From JAAFHB01 sp963677935 (lineage in GTDB: Bacteria > Bacteroidota > Bacteroidia > Bacteroidales > Prolixibacteraceae): a stretch of DNA of 64,000 bases. Of this stretch, positions 26,362-34,925 are shown piece after piece. The DNA lies in assembly GCA_963677935.2 (NCBI GenBank), contig CAXXEH010000003.1:2418001-2482000 (forward strand), given 5' to 3'. Under the pieces are notes generated by a model. The model was not told the origin of the DNA. It searched no databases and worked only from the letters and a program-made list of their open reading frames with translations. The position numbers and the translations under genes are program-made. Positions within the stretch are counted from its first letter, which is position 1; each line of letters begins with the position of its first letter.

Positions 26362-28657
26362 TTACTCTAAATAGTTGATTTAAATATTCGTAGTCATAAT
26401 TATTGGCAAAATTCAGCAATTGCATTGAAAGTCCGGAGTATTCCTTTCCCAGACTTTTTAAAAGTTCAATAAACAGGTCCAGATCTGCAACGCTGAGCGC
26501 CTCCCTCATCGCCGACAATAAATTATGGGGTAAAGATTTCAAATCCGGAATAATGGAACCGATATCATTCTGGTACCCAGTTTGTGGCACAACAATATCA
26601 TCTTCATAGATATATTTAATGCCAAGAATTTTCCCGATGGTGTTAAATAATTCATTCTCCCTGAAAGGTTTACGGATATATCCCTGTAATCCAAACGAAT
26701 CTATTTTTTTAAGCTCATCTTCAAAGGTGCTGGCTGTAAGCGCTATAATAGGGGTACTCTTCCCCTTTTCCGTTAATTTTATTTGCCTTGTTGCTTCGTA
26801 ACCATCCATAACGGGCATACGCATGTCCATTAAAATCAGGTCGGGGTTCCACTCATTAAATTTGGCGATAGCATCTTCTCCGTCAACGGCTTCAATGGTT
26901 TCAAATCCTACCATTTGAAGAAGGGTTACAGCTACTGTTAAATTTTCTTTCTTATCGTCGACGACAAGGACGCGGTAAGGATCGCCCTCATGATCTACTT
27001 TTATCACCCCTTTGTAACTGCTGGAACCTAAGGTTTCTGAGTCTCCTTCCTGGAGTTCAACCTGAAAGGTAAAAACAGAACCTTTTCCCACCTCGCTTGC
27101 GACGGAAATATTGCCACCCATCAGCAGCGCTAACTCACGACTTAAAGCGAGACCTAAACCGGTGCCGCTCCCCTTGCTGATTCCAGAACTTGTTTGGTGA
27201 AAGTGTATAAAAAGCTGATCAATCTCCTCTTCAGGAATACCCGGACCGGAATCCTGAATTTCAACGATCAGCCGGTTGGCATCCCCATTTACTTTGTCAA
27301 TGCGGGTTCGTACCGCCACTCCCCCTTCATCGGTAAATTTTAAGGCATTACCAATTAAGTTGACATATATCTGACGTAATTTGCTTTCATCAACAACTAC
27401 ATAACGTGGAAGGTCGGTTGATTTTTCAAAAAGAAACTGTAGATTTTTAGAATGGGCACGTTCTTTGAAAATCAAATGGAGGTCATCCAAAAGTGAATGT
27501 AAATCAACATTACCTGGATTTAGCGTAATGCGACCTGCTTCAATCTTCGACAACTCTAAAATATCGTTAATGAGTGCCAGGAGATGTTCTCCGGCACGAA
27601 TTATAGAACCATTATATTCCTTTTGCGAATCTGTCAATTGTTTATCGCGGTTCATTATCTGAGAAAAACCAATAATTGCATTTAAGGGGGTTCTTATTTC
27701 ATGCGACATATTGGCCAGGAAGGTGCTTTTGAACTTATTTGCTGTTTCGGCTTCCTGTTTGGCCTTCAGAAGCGCTTGGGCTGTTTTTTTCTGATCTGTC
27801 ACATCTCGTACAATTCCAAGGGCGTGCCACTGGCTATTGATCTGAATAGCGGAAAGTGACAACTGAATGGCAATTTCGTCGCCGCTCTTCTGAATGGCTT
27901 CCAGGTCAAGGGTTTTACCAACGGCGGCGCCCACACCGGTTTTCAAAAAGGCTGGGAAAGCGCTGCGATGCGCCTGATGATATCGCACAGGCACTATAAA
28001 GGTATGGAGGTTTTGACCAATAGCTTCAACGGCTGAATATCCAAAAATTCGTTCTGCAGCAGGATTCCAGTAAGAAATAGTTCCTTCATTATCCATCATC
28101 AAAATGGCATCCTGGGCAGAATCGGTGATTAGTCGCATACGGGTTTCACTCTCGAGAAGTGCCTTTCCCCCATTTTTGCGCTCGGTGATATCGCTTGAGA
28201 CGCCAATTAATGCGATCGGCGTCCCCAGATCATCACGGATAACAGAGGTGGAGATAAAAACCGGAAATTCACTTCCGTCTTTTCGATGATTTAAAAGCTC
28301 ACCCTGCCAACCACCCTGAAGTGTGGCAGGAAGAATTAGCTCCACTATTTCAGGAGCATTATTAGGAGAACGGACGATGCTAATCGAATTTCCTAAAAGT
28401 TCATATTCTTCAAATTTGTAGGTATTAAGAAACGCTTGGTTAACAAAGATGATCTTATCCTCCAAATCCGTTATGCTGACACACTCGCTAATGCTTCTAA
28501 CAGCATGCGCCAGCAAAGAAATCATTTTCTCTGTATTCTTGCGTTCAATGGTGTCGATCGAATTAATGGCCTTTAATGAAATATTTTCCTGCTCCAGCCG
28601 GTGCAATTCTTCGAGAAGTTCTTCATTTGTTTTACCCTTATGGTTTAAATTTTTCAT
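26339..28657 (-). CDS. Double-PAS hybrid histidine kinase with C-terminal extension
   Basis: 772 residues. An N-terminal coiled coil (ELLEELHRLEQENISLK) leads into two PAS domains (about 50-165 and 170-290), then HisKA (ANMSHEIRTPLNA), HATPase (GNALKFTDEGG, DSGPGI, GTGLGL) and a receiver (LMDMRMPVMDG, YIRKPFRE). The last 90 residues form a helical extension rich in Leu and Asp that sits where an HPt domain is often found, but I see no clear HPt His motif. No membrane segment. It follows a decayed kinase remnant by three bases. Confidence 0.9.
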   Translation of the reverse strand: MKNLNHKGKTNEELLEELHRLEQENISLKAINSIDTIERKNTEKMISLLAHAVRSISECVSITDLEDKIIFVNQAFLNTYKFEEYELLGNSISIVRSPNNAPEIVELILPATLQGGWQGELLNHRKDGSEFPVFISTSVIRDDLGTPIALIGVSSDITERKNGGKALLESETRMRLITDSAQDAILMMDNEGTISYWNPAAERIFGYSAVEAIGQNLHTFIVPVRYHQAHRSAFPAFLKTGVGAAVGKTLDLEAIQKSGDEIAIQLSLSAIQINSQWHALGIVRDVTDQKKTAQALLKAKQEAETANKFKSTFLANMSHEIRTPLNAIIGFSQIMNRDKQLTDSQKEYNGSIIRAGEHLLALINDILELSKIEAGRITLNPGNVDLHSLLDDLHLIFKERAHSKNLQFLFEKSTDLPRYVVVDESKLRQIYVNLIGNALKFTDEGGVAVRTRIDKVNGDANRLIVEIQDSGPGIPEEEIDQLFIHFHQTSSGISKGSGTGLGLALSRELALLMGGNISVASEVGKGSVFTFQVELQEGDSETLGSSSYKGVIKVDHEGDPYRVLVVDDKKENLTVAVTLLQMVGFETIEAVDGEDAIAKFNEWNPDLILMDMRMPVMDGYEATRQIKLTEKGKSTPIIALTASTFEDELKKIDSFGLQGYIRKPFRENELFNTIGKILGIKYIYEDDIVVPQTGYQNDIGSIIPDLKSLPHNLLSAMREALSVADLDLFIELLKSLGKEYSGLSMQLLNFANNYDYEYLNQLFRVNDRKDEK

Positions 28658-28660
28658 GAA

Positions 28661-28991
28661 TTATTCTATATAATATTTTTGTAATACAACTATCAGTTGT
28701 TCTTTTTTAATTGGTTTTGAGATATAATCATTATTCGTAAATGTCATACATTCCCGGACTTGAATATAGAAATGCGGAACTCCCGTCAGGATATAGCCGA
28801 TACTGGTAAATTACTCCCGGAATCAAACTGGCAAGATTGATTAATAGGCTATTGTCTTGTGAAAGCACATTCACGGACTGGGGGTGCCCCTCGCAATTTT
28901 TATTATTTAAATCCCTTAATAAACGATTCTCAGCCCTCAGGTTATCCAGCTCTTCCAGAAGTTCATCCAGGGTTATATCCTGTTCATGCAT
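28661..28991 (-). pseudogene. Internally deleted hybrid kinase remnant
   Basis: From ATG at 28991 the frame encodes a coiled coil (LDELLEELDNLRAENRLLRD) and the start of a PAS domain (LASLIPGVIYQYRLYPDGSS) and stops at TAA. One base over, the sequence continues as NDYISKPIKKEQLIVVLQKY and stops at 28661. That second piece is the C-terminal end of a receiver domain and matches the ends of the neighbouring kinases (NDYISKPVRK, DDYISKPIQK). So the first about 80 and last about 22 codons of a hybrid kinase remain and everything between is gone. It is the 5'-most member of the kinase row. Confidence 0.8.
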
Positions 28992-29365
28992 ATTTGCCGC
29001 AATTAAAATGATAAAAGAAGATACTTGCTTCGGTAATATAACCTCAAAATAGGTTGGTTTTCAAAAATGAAGGAGATTAAAAATAGTTAGGGAAAAATCA
29101 TCTTAATGTGTTAGCAAAAATAGTAAATCAAACTGAATGTTGTCCACAAATTCAAGGTCTATTTTTAATAAGTGTAGTGGTTTTTTAAACAGATGTGCCG
29201 TTTTAGATAATAAGTGTAACAGTAGTTCAAAATTCAAGCACAATGGAGCCTTTCGCACGATGCAATTCGAAACAAAAAGAGTACAGTTCGCTGTTGCAGT
29301 TAGCTGTACTCTTTCAGAGGTGTGGATCCTTTATATTTAAAGCCGTTTTCGTATTCTGAGCTGAT
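28992..29365. other. Intergenic, nothing recognised
   Basis: 374 AT-rich bases upstream of the kinase row. No gene, RNA or clear promoter was found. Confidence 0.5.
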
Positions 29366-29749
29366 TTAATTAACCTCTTCGGGTCCGGCGGTCTTTTTGG
29401 AAATATGTCGGCCTTTTATTTTCCTGACCGCAAACCATCCATTGATAAAATCGTCATTATCAATCAGACCTTCAAACCCATCATCGAGTTGATCGAGGAT
29501 AATTCGCGCCCGAGCTTGTAAATCTTCTTTAAAAAGGCATTAAATTGATGGTTTTTCTGAGCAACCTGTCCTGCCGGATCGTTCTCATCCTGCGCCTTAA
29601 AAGCGCGGTTTAGTGTCTGCTCGTTGTTCTCGGACGATTTAACAGTGGCAGCAATAATTGTCTGTTTTTACCCACAAATTCTCATTCCTGTGGATATACG
29701 AAATGGATTCTTTCTCCATTTCCCAAAAGGTCTTTCCACGAAAATCCAT
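29366..29749 (-). pseudogene. Frameshifted remnant of an unknown gene
   Basis: Three protein-like pieces follow each other in different frames on the minus strand: MDFRGKTFWEMEKESISYIH from 29749, then ENNEQTLNRAFKAQDENDPA and FNAFLKKIYKLGREL, then ARIILDQLDDGFEGLIDNDD and FINGWFAVRKIKGRHISKK ending at TAA (29366). At least two frameshifts are needed to join them. The family is not recognised. Confidence 0.45.
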
Positions 29750-29760
29750 AAACTCAAAAA

Positions 29761-32217
29761 TTATCTGATTTGCGCCCCAGCTTCGCGTTCGTAGGCACTA
29801 ATCAAACGGCTCATTGTCTTCTCTATTTGTTTGTCATTTAGCGTCTTCTCGTTGTCCTGTAGGATGAAACTAAGTGCATACGATTTTTTTCCTTCCGGAA
29901 GATTTGCTCCCTGGTATACATCGAAAATATCGACACTTCGCAATATCTGCCTTTCTGCCTTGAATGCAAGTGCTTTAAGGGTACTGAACTGCACCTCCTT
30001 GTCAATAAGCAAAGCAAGATCCCTCCTCACCTCCGGGTACTTCAGAAGAGGAGTATAACTTACTTTGTTGTTGCTGATCGCCTTTAGAATCAATGTCCAG
30101 TTAAGATCCCCGTAGAAAACGTCTGCATCGATATTCCCATTTTTTAGAATCTTATTATTGACAAAACCTATCCTTCCAATCGTTACATTATTCCTCCGGT
30201 ATTCAAGTCCTTCAGAAAAGATATCGTTCGATATCGATTCAATGGTACAGGTATCGGGGCTTATTCCAAGTTTGGAGAGGATGTTTTCGACATTGGCTTT
30301 CAAAGTGAAAAAGGTGGTTGGCTCCTCTTTTACTTTCCAGTTCTCTGTCTCTTTATTGCCGGTGATCCATATGCCGATGTGTTCTGCCTCGCTGTAATTC
30401 TTAACGGGGTGATCACAGGTTTTATCTCCATCGAAATGATAGACATTTCCGAATTCATACAAACGAAGGTTGGAATTTCGGAAGTTTGTATTCCGGTTAA
30501 TTGCTTCCAGTCCGCCGAAAAGTAGCGTCTGGCGCATTCCATTCAGATCGGAACTCAACGGATTGAAAAGTTGCACTGTATTTTCCGGTTTGAAAGATTC
30601 AAGCCGGTCGTAATAAACCAATTTTGTGAGCGAATTGGACATGATTTCATTAAAGCCTCTTGCACTAAGTTGTTCAGAGATGAGGTTCTGCAACTTCATC
30701 TTATCGGGCTGAGGTGCATGTTGAATCGTTGATTTGGGTGACGGATTCGGTTCTACATTGTTATAACCATAAATCCGAAGGACTTCCTCAATAATATCAA
30801 CTTCCCTTTTGACATCCACCCTGTAGGGGGGAACAGCGAGTCTTAATCCTTCTGTAGACTCCTCCGTGATCTCAATTTCGAGCGAAATTAAAATGTGTTT
30901 AATCGTCTCCCTTGGAATCTCCTTGCCAATAAGACGGTTGATATTCGACCAGCTAACATCTACCGGGAAAAATTCCAGAATTGAGGGATCAGCAACAATA
31001 TCAACAATATCCGAAGAAATTGTACCACCAGCTACCTCTTTGATAAGCAATGCTGCACGTTTGAGAGCATAAAGGGTTCCATTCGGATCGACTCCCCGCT
31101 CGAAACGGAACGATGCATCTGTATTCAATCCATGGCGACGGGCTGTTTTACGGATATAAACCGGGTTGAAACAGGCGCTCTCCAGAAAAATCCGGGTTGT
31201 GCTCTCCTTAACCCCTGAGTGTAATCCTCCAAAAACACCCCCGATGCACATTGCATCTTCTCCATTGCATATCATCAGATCCTTGTCGGATAAATCCCTT
31301 TCGGTTCCATCAAGTGTGATAAATTTTGTTCCAGTAGCCAGTGTTTTTACAATCACCCGGTTTCCATTTATTTCTGATGCATCAAATGCATGAAGTGGCT
31401 GACCGGTTTCATGCAGAACGTAATTGGTTACATCCACGATGTTATTGATCGGACTCTGACCTATCGCCTTAAGCCTGTTCTGTAACCATTCGGGTGATGC
31501 CTTTATTGTAACATCTGAGATGGTTAAACCACTATATCTTGGGCAAGCTTCAGGGTTTTCGATGGAGACAGGAATTGTCAGATCATGATGATCAATTTTA
31601 AATTGATCTATCGATGGCCTCACATATTTAACAGACTCTTTTTGACTTAAAAACGCGGCTAGATCACGTGCGACACCGATGTGCGAGGCACTATCGATAC
31701 GGTTGGGGGTGAGATCGACTTCAAGGACAAAATCACTCTGAATATTGAAGAAATCGCTGGCAGGTGTTCCTGGAATTGCATCCTGGTTTAAGACCATGAT
31801 CCCGTTGTGATCATTGCCGATACCAATTTCATCTTCAGCACAGATCATTCCCATCGAAACTTCGCCCCTGATTTTTGACTTCTGGATGGTAAATTGTTCA
31901 CCATCCTTATAAAGAACAGTGCCGACCATAGCCACAATAACCTTTTGACCAGCAGCCACATTTGGTGCACCGCAAACAATAGGTAAGTTTTCGTCACCAC
32001 CAACATTAACAGTAGTCACACTCAAATGGTCTGAATTGGGGTGCCTTTGGCAAGTGATTACCTCGCCTACAAGAAGTCCTTTTAATCCACCTTTAATTGT
32101 TTCAACCTCTTCGATATTTCCTGTTTCCAGTCCGAGGCGCGTAAGGGTAGCTGCAACTTCGGCAGGAGAGAGTTCAAGATTAAGATAATCTTTCAGCCAG
32201 CTATAGGATACATTCAT
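29761..32217 (-). CDS. pheT: Phenylalanine-tRNA ligase beta subunit
   Basis: 818 residues, the normal bacterial length. The N-terminal OB-fold tRNA-binding domain is seen in LVGEVITCQRHPNSDHLSV, then the B3/B4 editing region, the B5 domain, the catalytic-like core (LRLYEFGNVYHF) and a C-terminal ferredoxin-fold anticodon-binding domain (KYPEVRRDLALLIDKEV). With PheS it charges tRNA-Phe in the cytoplasm. pheS is not in the window. A promoter with both boxes lies just upstream. Confidence 0.97.
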   Translation of the reverse strand: MNVSYSWLKDYLNLELSPAEVAATLTRLGLETGNIEEVETIKGGLKGLLVGEVITCQRHPNSDHLSVTTVNVGGDENLPIVCGAPNVAAGQKVIVAMVGTVLYKDGEQFTIQKSKIRGEVSMGMICAEDEIGIGNDHNGIMVLNQDAIPGTPASDFFNIQSDFVLEVDLTPNRIDSASHIGVARDLAAFLSQKESVKYVRPSIDQFKIDHHDLTIPVSIENPEACPRYSGLTISDVTIKASPEWLQNRLKAIGQSPINNIVDVTNYVLHETGQPLHAFDASEINGNRVIVKTLATGTKFITLDGTERDLSDKDLMICNGEDAMCIGGVFGGLHSGVKESTTRIFLESACFNPVYIRKTARRHGLNTDASFRFERGVDPNGTLYALKRAALLIKEVAGGTISSDIVDIVADPSILEFFPVDVSWSNINRLIGKEIPRETIKHILISLEIEITEESTEGLRLAVPPYRVDVKREVDIIEEVLRIYGYNNVEPNPSPKSTIQHAPQPDKMKLQNLISEQLSARGFNEIMSNSLTKLVYYDRLESFKPENTVQLFNPLSSDLNGMRQTLLFGGLEAINRNTNFRNSNLRLYEFGNVYHFDGDKTCDHPVKNYSEAEHIGIWITGNKETENWKVKEEPTTFFTLKANVENILSKLGISPDTCTIESISNDIFSEGLEYRRNNVTIGRIGFVNNKILKNGNIDADVFYGDLNWTLILKAISNNKVSYTPLLKYPEVRRDLALLIDKEVQFSTLKALAFKAERQILRSVDIFDVYQGANLPEGKKSYALSFILQDNEKTLNDKQIEKTMSRLISAYEREAGAQIR

Positions 32218-32242
32218 TATATTTGATAATAAAAATAGTTGG

Positions 32243-32274
32243 CAAAGATAGGCAATCTGCCATCAATGCCCAAA
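32243..32274 (-). promoter_or_regulatory. Bacteroidota-type promoter of pheT
   Basis: On the minus strand TTTG is followed after 20 bases by TATCTTTG, both exact matches to the -33 and -7 consensus. The -7 box lies about 26 bases before the pheT ATG. Confidence 0.65.
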
Positions 32275-32604
32275 TCTGAAAACAGATGTCTCGTTCTCTC
32301 ACCGACTATTTAGACCGTTTGGGAACCGATTTATGAGAAAAACGGATCATTTTTACAATTTTTATCTTTTTTGGCTGAGAAGACCAGGATATTCCTGGTT
32401 TATGCTGCATAATTGCCTAATTTGCTGATAATTTGCCCTGAAAAATAAATTAATTGATTTTTTTTATCACAATTTCAAGAAAACTATTTTTTTAATATAT
32501 CGAATTATTATTTTACACCACAGAAAATAATGGAGATTTACGAATGATTTTAAATCTTAATTGATTAATATACAATTTATTAATGATAATCTTAATCGGA
32601 ATAT
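32275..32604. other. Intergenic, nothing recognised beyond the pheT promoter
   Basis: 330 AT-rich bases between divergent genes. No consensus promoter for the rightward gene was found. Confidence 0.4.
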
Positions 32605-32967
32605 ATGATGGTAAAAAGTAATAAACCACGCATTGTTAAGGACTATGACAAGCTTCCTCTCGATGTTCAAGGGCAGATCAAGTTAAACTATCCCCATGGT
32701 TTTGCAGGAAATCTGATCACCTACATCAATGCGAAAGGGAAAGTCGTGTCTGCTTTGCCCTACGAAACGGAGGATTTTTATTATCTTGTTCGAATGACGC
32801 TTGAAGAAGCAAATAACATCGTTGAAAATGATGATGATTTTAATGATGACGGAATTCTTCGGGATGATTTTGCCTTGCAGGAGTTCGAAGGGCATGATGA
32901 TGTTGATGAGGATGTCAACGATATTCCGGATGACCTGCCAGAAGATGATGATGACGATGATATTTAA
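32605..32967 (+). CDS. Conserved acidic protein of unknown function
   Basis: 120 residues. The N-terminal 75 residues are well ordered (KPRIVKDYDKLPLDVQGQIK, then SALPYETEDFYYLVRMT) and look like a conserved small Bacteroidota family. The C-terminal third is almost entirely Asp and Glu. No signal peptide, membrane segment or catalytic motif is seen. The acidic tail suggests interaction with a basic partner or nucleic-acid mimicry, but this is only inferred. Two adjacent ATG codons are possible starts. A terminator follows. Confidence 0.75.
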   Translation: MMVKSNKPRIVKDYDKLPLDVQGQIKLNYPHGFAGNLITYINAKGKVVSALPYETEDFYYLVRMTLEEANNIVENDDDFNDDGILRDDFALQEFEGHDDVDEDVNDIPDDLPEDDDDDDI

Positions 32968-32992
32968 TTGAAGTTTGACCTTTAAAATAATG

Positions 32993-33018
32993 AAATGCCG
33001 GTTTTATGCCGGCATTTT
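32993..33018. terminator. Bidirectional terminator
   Basis: AAATGCCGG pairs perfectly with CCGGCATTT over a 7-base loop. A-tracts and T-tracts on the two sides let it serve both the acidic-protein gene and miaA, which converge here. Confidence 0.75.
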
Positions 33019-33024
33019 GTTTTA

Positions 33025-33939
33025 TTACCGACCTTCCCGGTATAACTGCAGATTAATGTTTGCGATGATTTCATCTTTCATTCCGGGCGTAAACCATGTA
33101 ATTTCCGGATCGCGCCTGAACCAGGTTAATTGTTTACGTGCATATTTTCTTGAATTAGCTTTGATCTTCTCGCGAGCCTCATCAAGGGTTATGGTACCAT
33201 CAAGGTGGTCGAATATCTCGCGATATCCAACCGTATTCAAAGAATTGAGCTTTCGTAATGGATAAAGATTAATCACCTCTTCCTCAAGTCCTTCCTCAAA
33301 CATTTTATCTACCCGCTGATTGATTCGGTTGTACAGGACAGTGCGATCACAATTAAGGCCGATCTTTATGATGTTGAAGGGGCGTTTCCTGGATGGATTG
33401 GTCCGAAACGATGAGAAAGGACGTCCGGTCATCAGACAAATCTCCAATGCATGCAGAATACGTTTTGGATTTTTCAGATCAACCACCTTGTAATAATCCG
33501 GATCAAGTTCCCTGAGTTCATTGAGCAAATTTGCTATCCCTTCCGTTTCCATTCGCTTCATAAGCGACTGACGCAGATGTTGATCAACATTAGGCAGATC
33601 GTCAAGCCCTTTGCAGAGCGCATCAATATACAACATTGAACCACCTGTCATGATGACAATATCCCTTTGCCTGAACAACTGTTCAAGCCGCTCAAGTACT
33701 TCTGTCTCAAATTTGCTGGCATTGTAATAATCATGGATAGAGTGCGATCGGATAAAGTGGTGGGGAATTGCTTTGAGGGTCTTTGCATCAGGAACAGCAG
33801 TGCCAATGTTCATTTCCCTGTAGATCTGTCTCGAATCGCATGAGATGATCTCAGTTTGAAAATAACTGGCGATATCAATACTGAGGTCCGTTTTTCCTAC
33901 ACCTGTCGGACCAAGTAGAATTATAAGCGTTTTGGACAT
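33025..33939 (-). CDS. miaA: tRNA dimethylallyltransferase
   Basis: 304 residues. The P-loop LLGPTGVGKTDLS is at the N-terminus, followed by DSRQIYREMNIGTA, which recognises the dimethylallyl donor and tRNA base, and later GTVGYREIF-like NTVGYREIFDHL and RKYARKQLTWFRRD. MiaA adds the dimethylallyl group to A37 of tRNAs that read codons starting with U. It lies three bases after the upstream gene on the same strand, so they share a transcript. Confidence 0.96.
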   Translation of the reverse strand: MSKTLIILLGPTGVGKTDLSIDIASYFQTEIISCDSRQIYREMNIGTAVPDAKTLKAIPHHFIRSHSIHDYYNASKFETEVLERLEQLFRQRDIVIMTGGSMLYIDALCKGLDDLPNVDQHLRQSLMKRMETEGIANLLNELRELDPDYYKVVDLKNPKRILHALEICLMTGRPFSSFRTNPSRKRPFNIIKIGLNCDRTVLYNRINQRVDKMFEEGLEEEVINLYPLRKLNSLNTVGYREIFDHLDGTITLDEAREKIKANSRKYARKQLTWFRRDPEITWFTPGMKDEIIANINLQLYREGR

Positions 33940-33942
33940 TAT

Positions 33943-34470
33943 TTACATTACTTCGCCGATCTCACCATAGATCATGTTTAGATCCTCCAACTCTCCAAAG
34001 TCTGTAAAAACATTTTGAAGTTCCGAGTCCTGGTCTGCCAGTAAATCTGCATTGTAGCGGTTTGATACACTTTGAGCAGGAGCAATTCCTCTGGTATAGG
34101 AAACGATTGGTGTGTTAAGATTATTAGCCATAACTATCTCATTTAATTCAATATACAATGATTTCTGATTAGTAACATCAAAAACATAGATTACTTTATC
34201 CTCGATCTGGTTAAGATGATTTCCCAGGGTTTCATTTTTCATCAGTAATGCAGCCCTCTGTTTTGCCTGGGTGTTTGGAAACATCGTAATTTCATCTCCT
34301 TTATCCCACTCCTCGTCTGCCAGATAAAAAGTGGCAAGCTCAGATGGATCGTAATTGCATACGTCCTGAATTATTTCGTGCAGTTCAAAAAAAGTATTCT
34401 TTGCATCTGCTTCGATGTGCAAGGCAAAATCTTCGACTTTATCTGAAATGATCTTAAATTTAAATACCAT
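33943..34470 (-). CDS. pRiA4b ORF-3-like protein
   Basis: 175 residues. The N-terminal FKFKIISDKVEDFALHIEAD and TFFELHEIIQDVCNYDPSEL match the pRiA4b ORF-3/TnpR-passenger family, in which a similar F..LH..IQ..F.W pattern is diagnostic. The C-terminal part is acidic. The biochemical role of the family is unknown; in Bacteroidota it is a chromosomal, non-mobile gene. It is followed three bases later by miaA. Confidence 0.7.
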   Translation of the reverse strand: MVFKFKIISDKVEDFALHIEADAKNTFFELHEIIQDVCNYDPSELATFYLADEEWDKGDEITMFPNTQAKQRAALLMKNETLGNHLNQIEDKVIYVFDVTNQKSLYIELNEIVMANNLNTPIVSYTRGIAPAQSVSNRYNADLLADQDSELQNVFTDFGELEDLNMIYGEIGEVM

Positions 34471-34876
34471 TTTATTTGACTTTGCTAAACAAACCTTACC
34501 GGAATAGGGGCTAAAGGTATATCCGGGTTGGGTCCATTGGATTAAAATAAGTATTAAAAAATGTTAACTTGAAAATATTTGGCTATAAACAATTGTATTA
34601 TAGTCAGTTATATTTAGATTGCCGGATTTTTGAGGATCAGGCAATCAGAAGTCATTATGAAGATATACATTTGATATATAAACTTATAGCTGCCAATATT
34701 AAATCATACTTCATACATCTAATTTAACAGTTAAAAATGATTAGTTAAACAAGGCCAGCATCCCGACGTCAGATCTATCGCTTTTTATTTAAATATTGAT
34801 CAACTGCAGGATCAAATATAGCGTTAACAAATCTACAATTTTCTGAATAATAGGATGTTTGGTTCGAAAAGTGTAG
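34471..34876. other. Intergenic, nothing recognised
   Basis: About 406 AT-rich bases between the aconitase terminator and the pRiA4b-like gene. No gene, RNA or repeat seen. Confidence 0.5.
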
Positions 34877-34906
34877 AAAAAAAGCCGGATTTAAAACCCG
34901 GCTTTT
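34877..34906 (-). terminator. Intrinsic terminator of the aconitase gene
   Basis: AAAAGCCGG pairs with CCGGCTTTT over a 9-base loop, with a run of seven T's on the minus strand. It begins 20 bases past the aconitase stop. Confidence 0.8.
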
Positions 34907-34925
34907 AGAATATTGGATTGGAATA

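Noticed and set aside
29137..29340. 67-codon plus-strand frame
   Set aside because: It has no recognisable features and lies in an AT-rich gap upstream of a kinase remnant.
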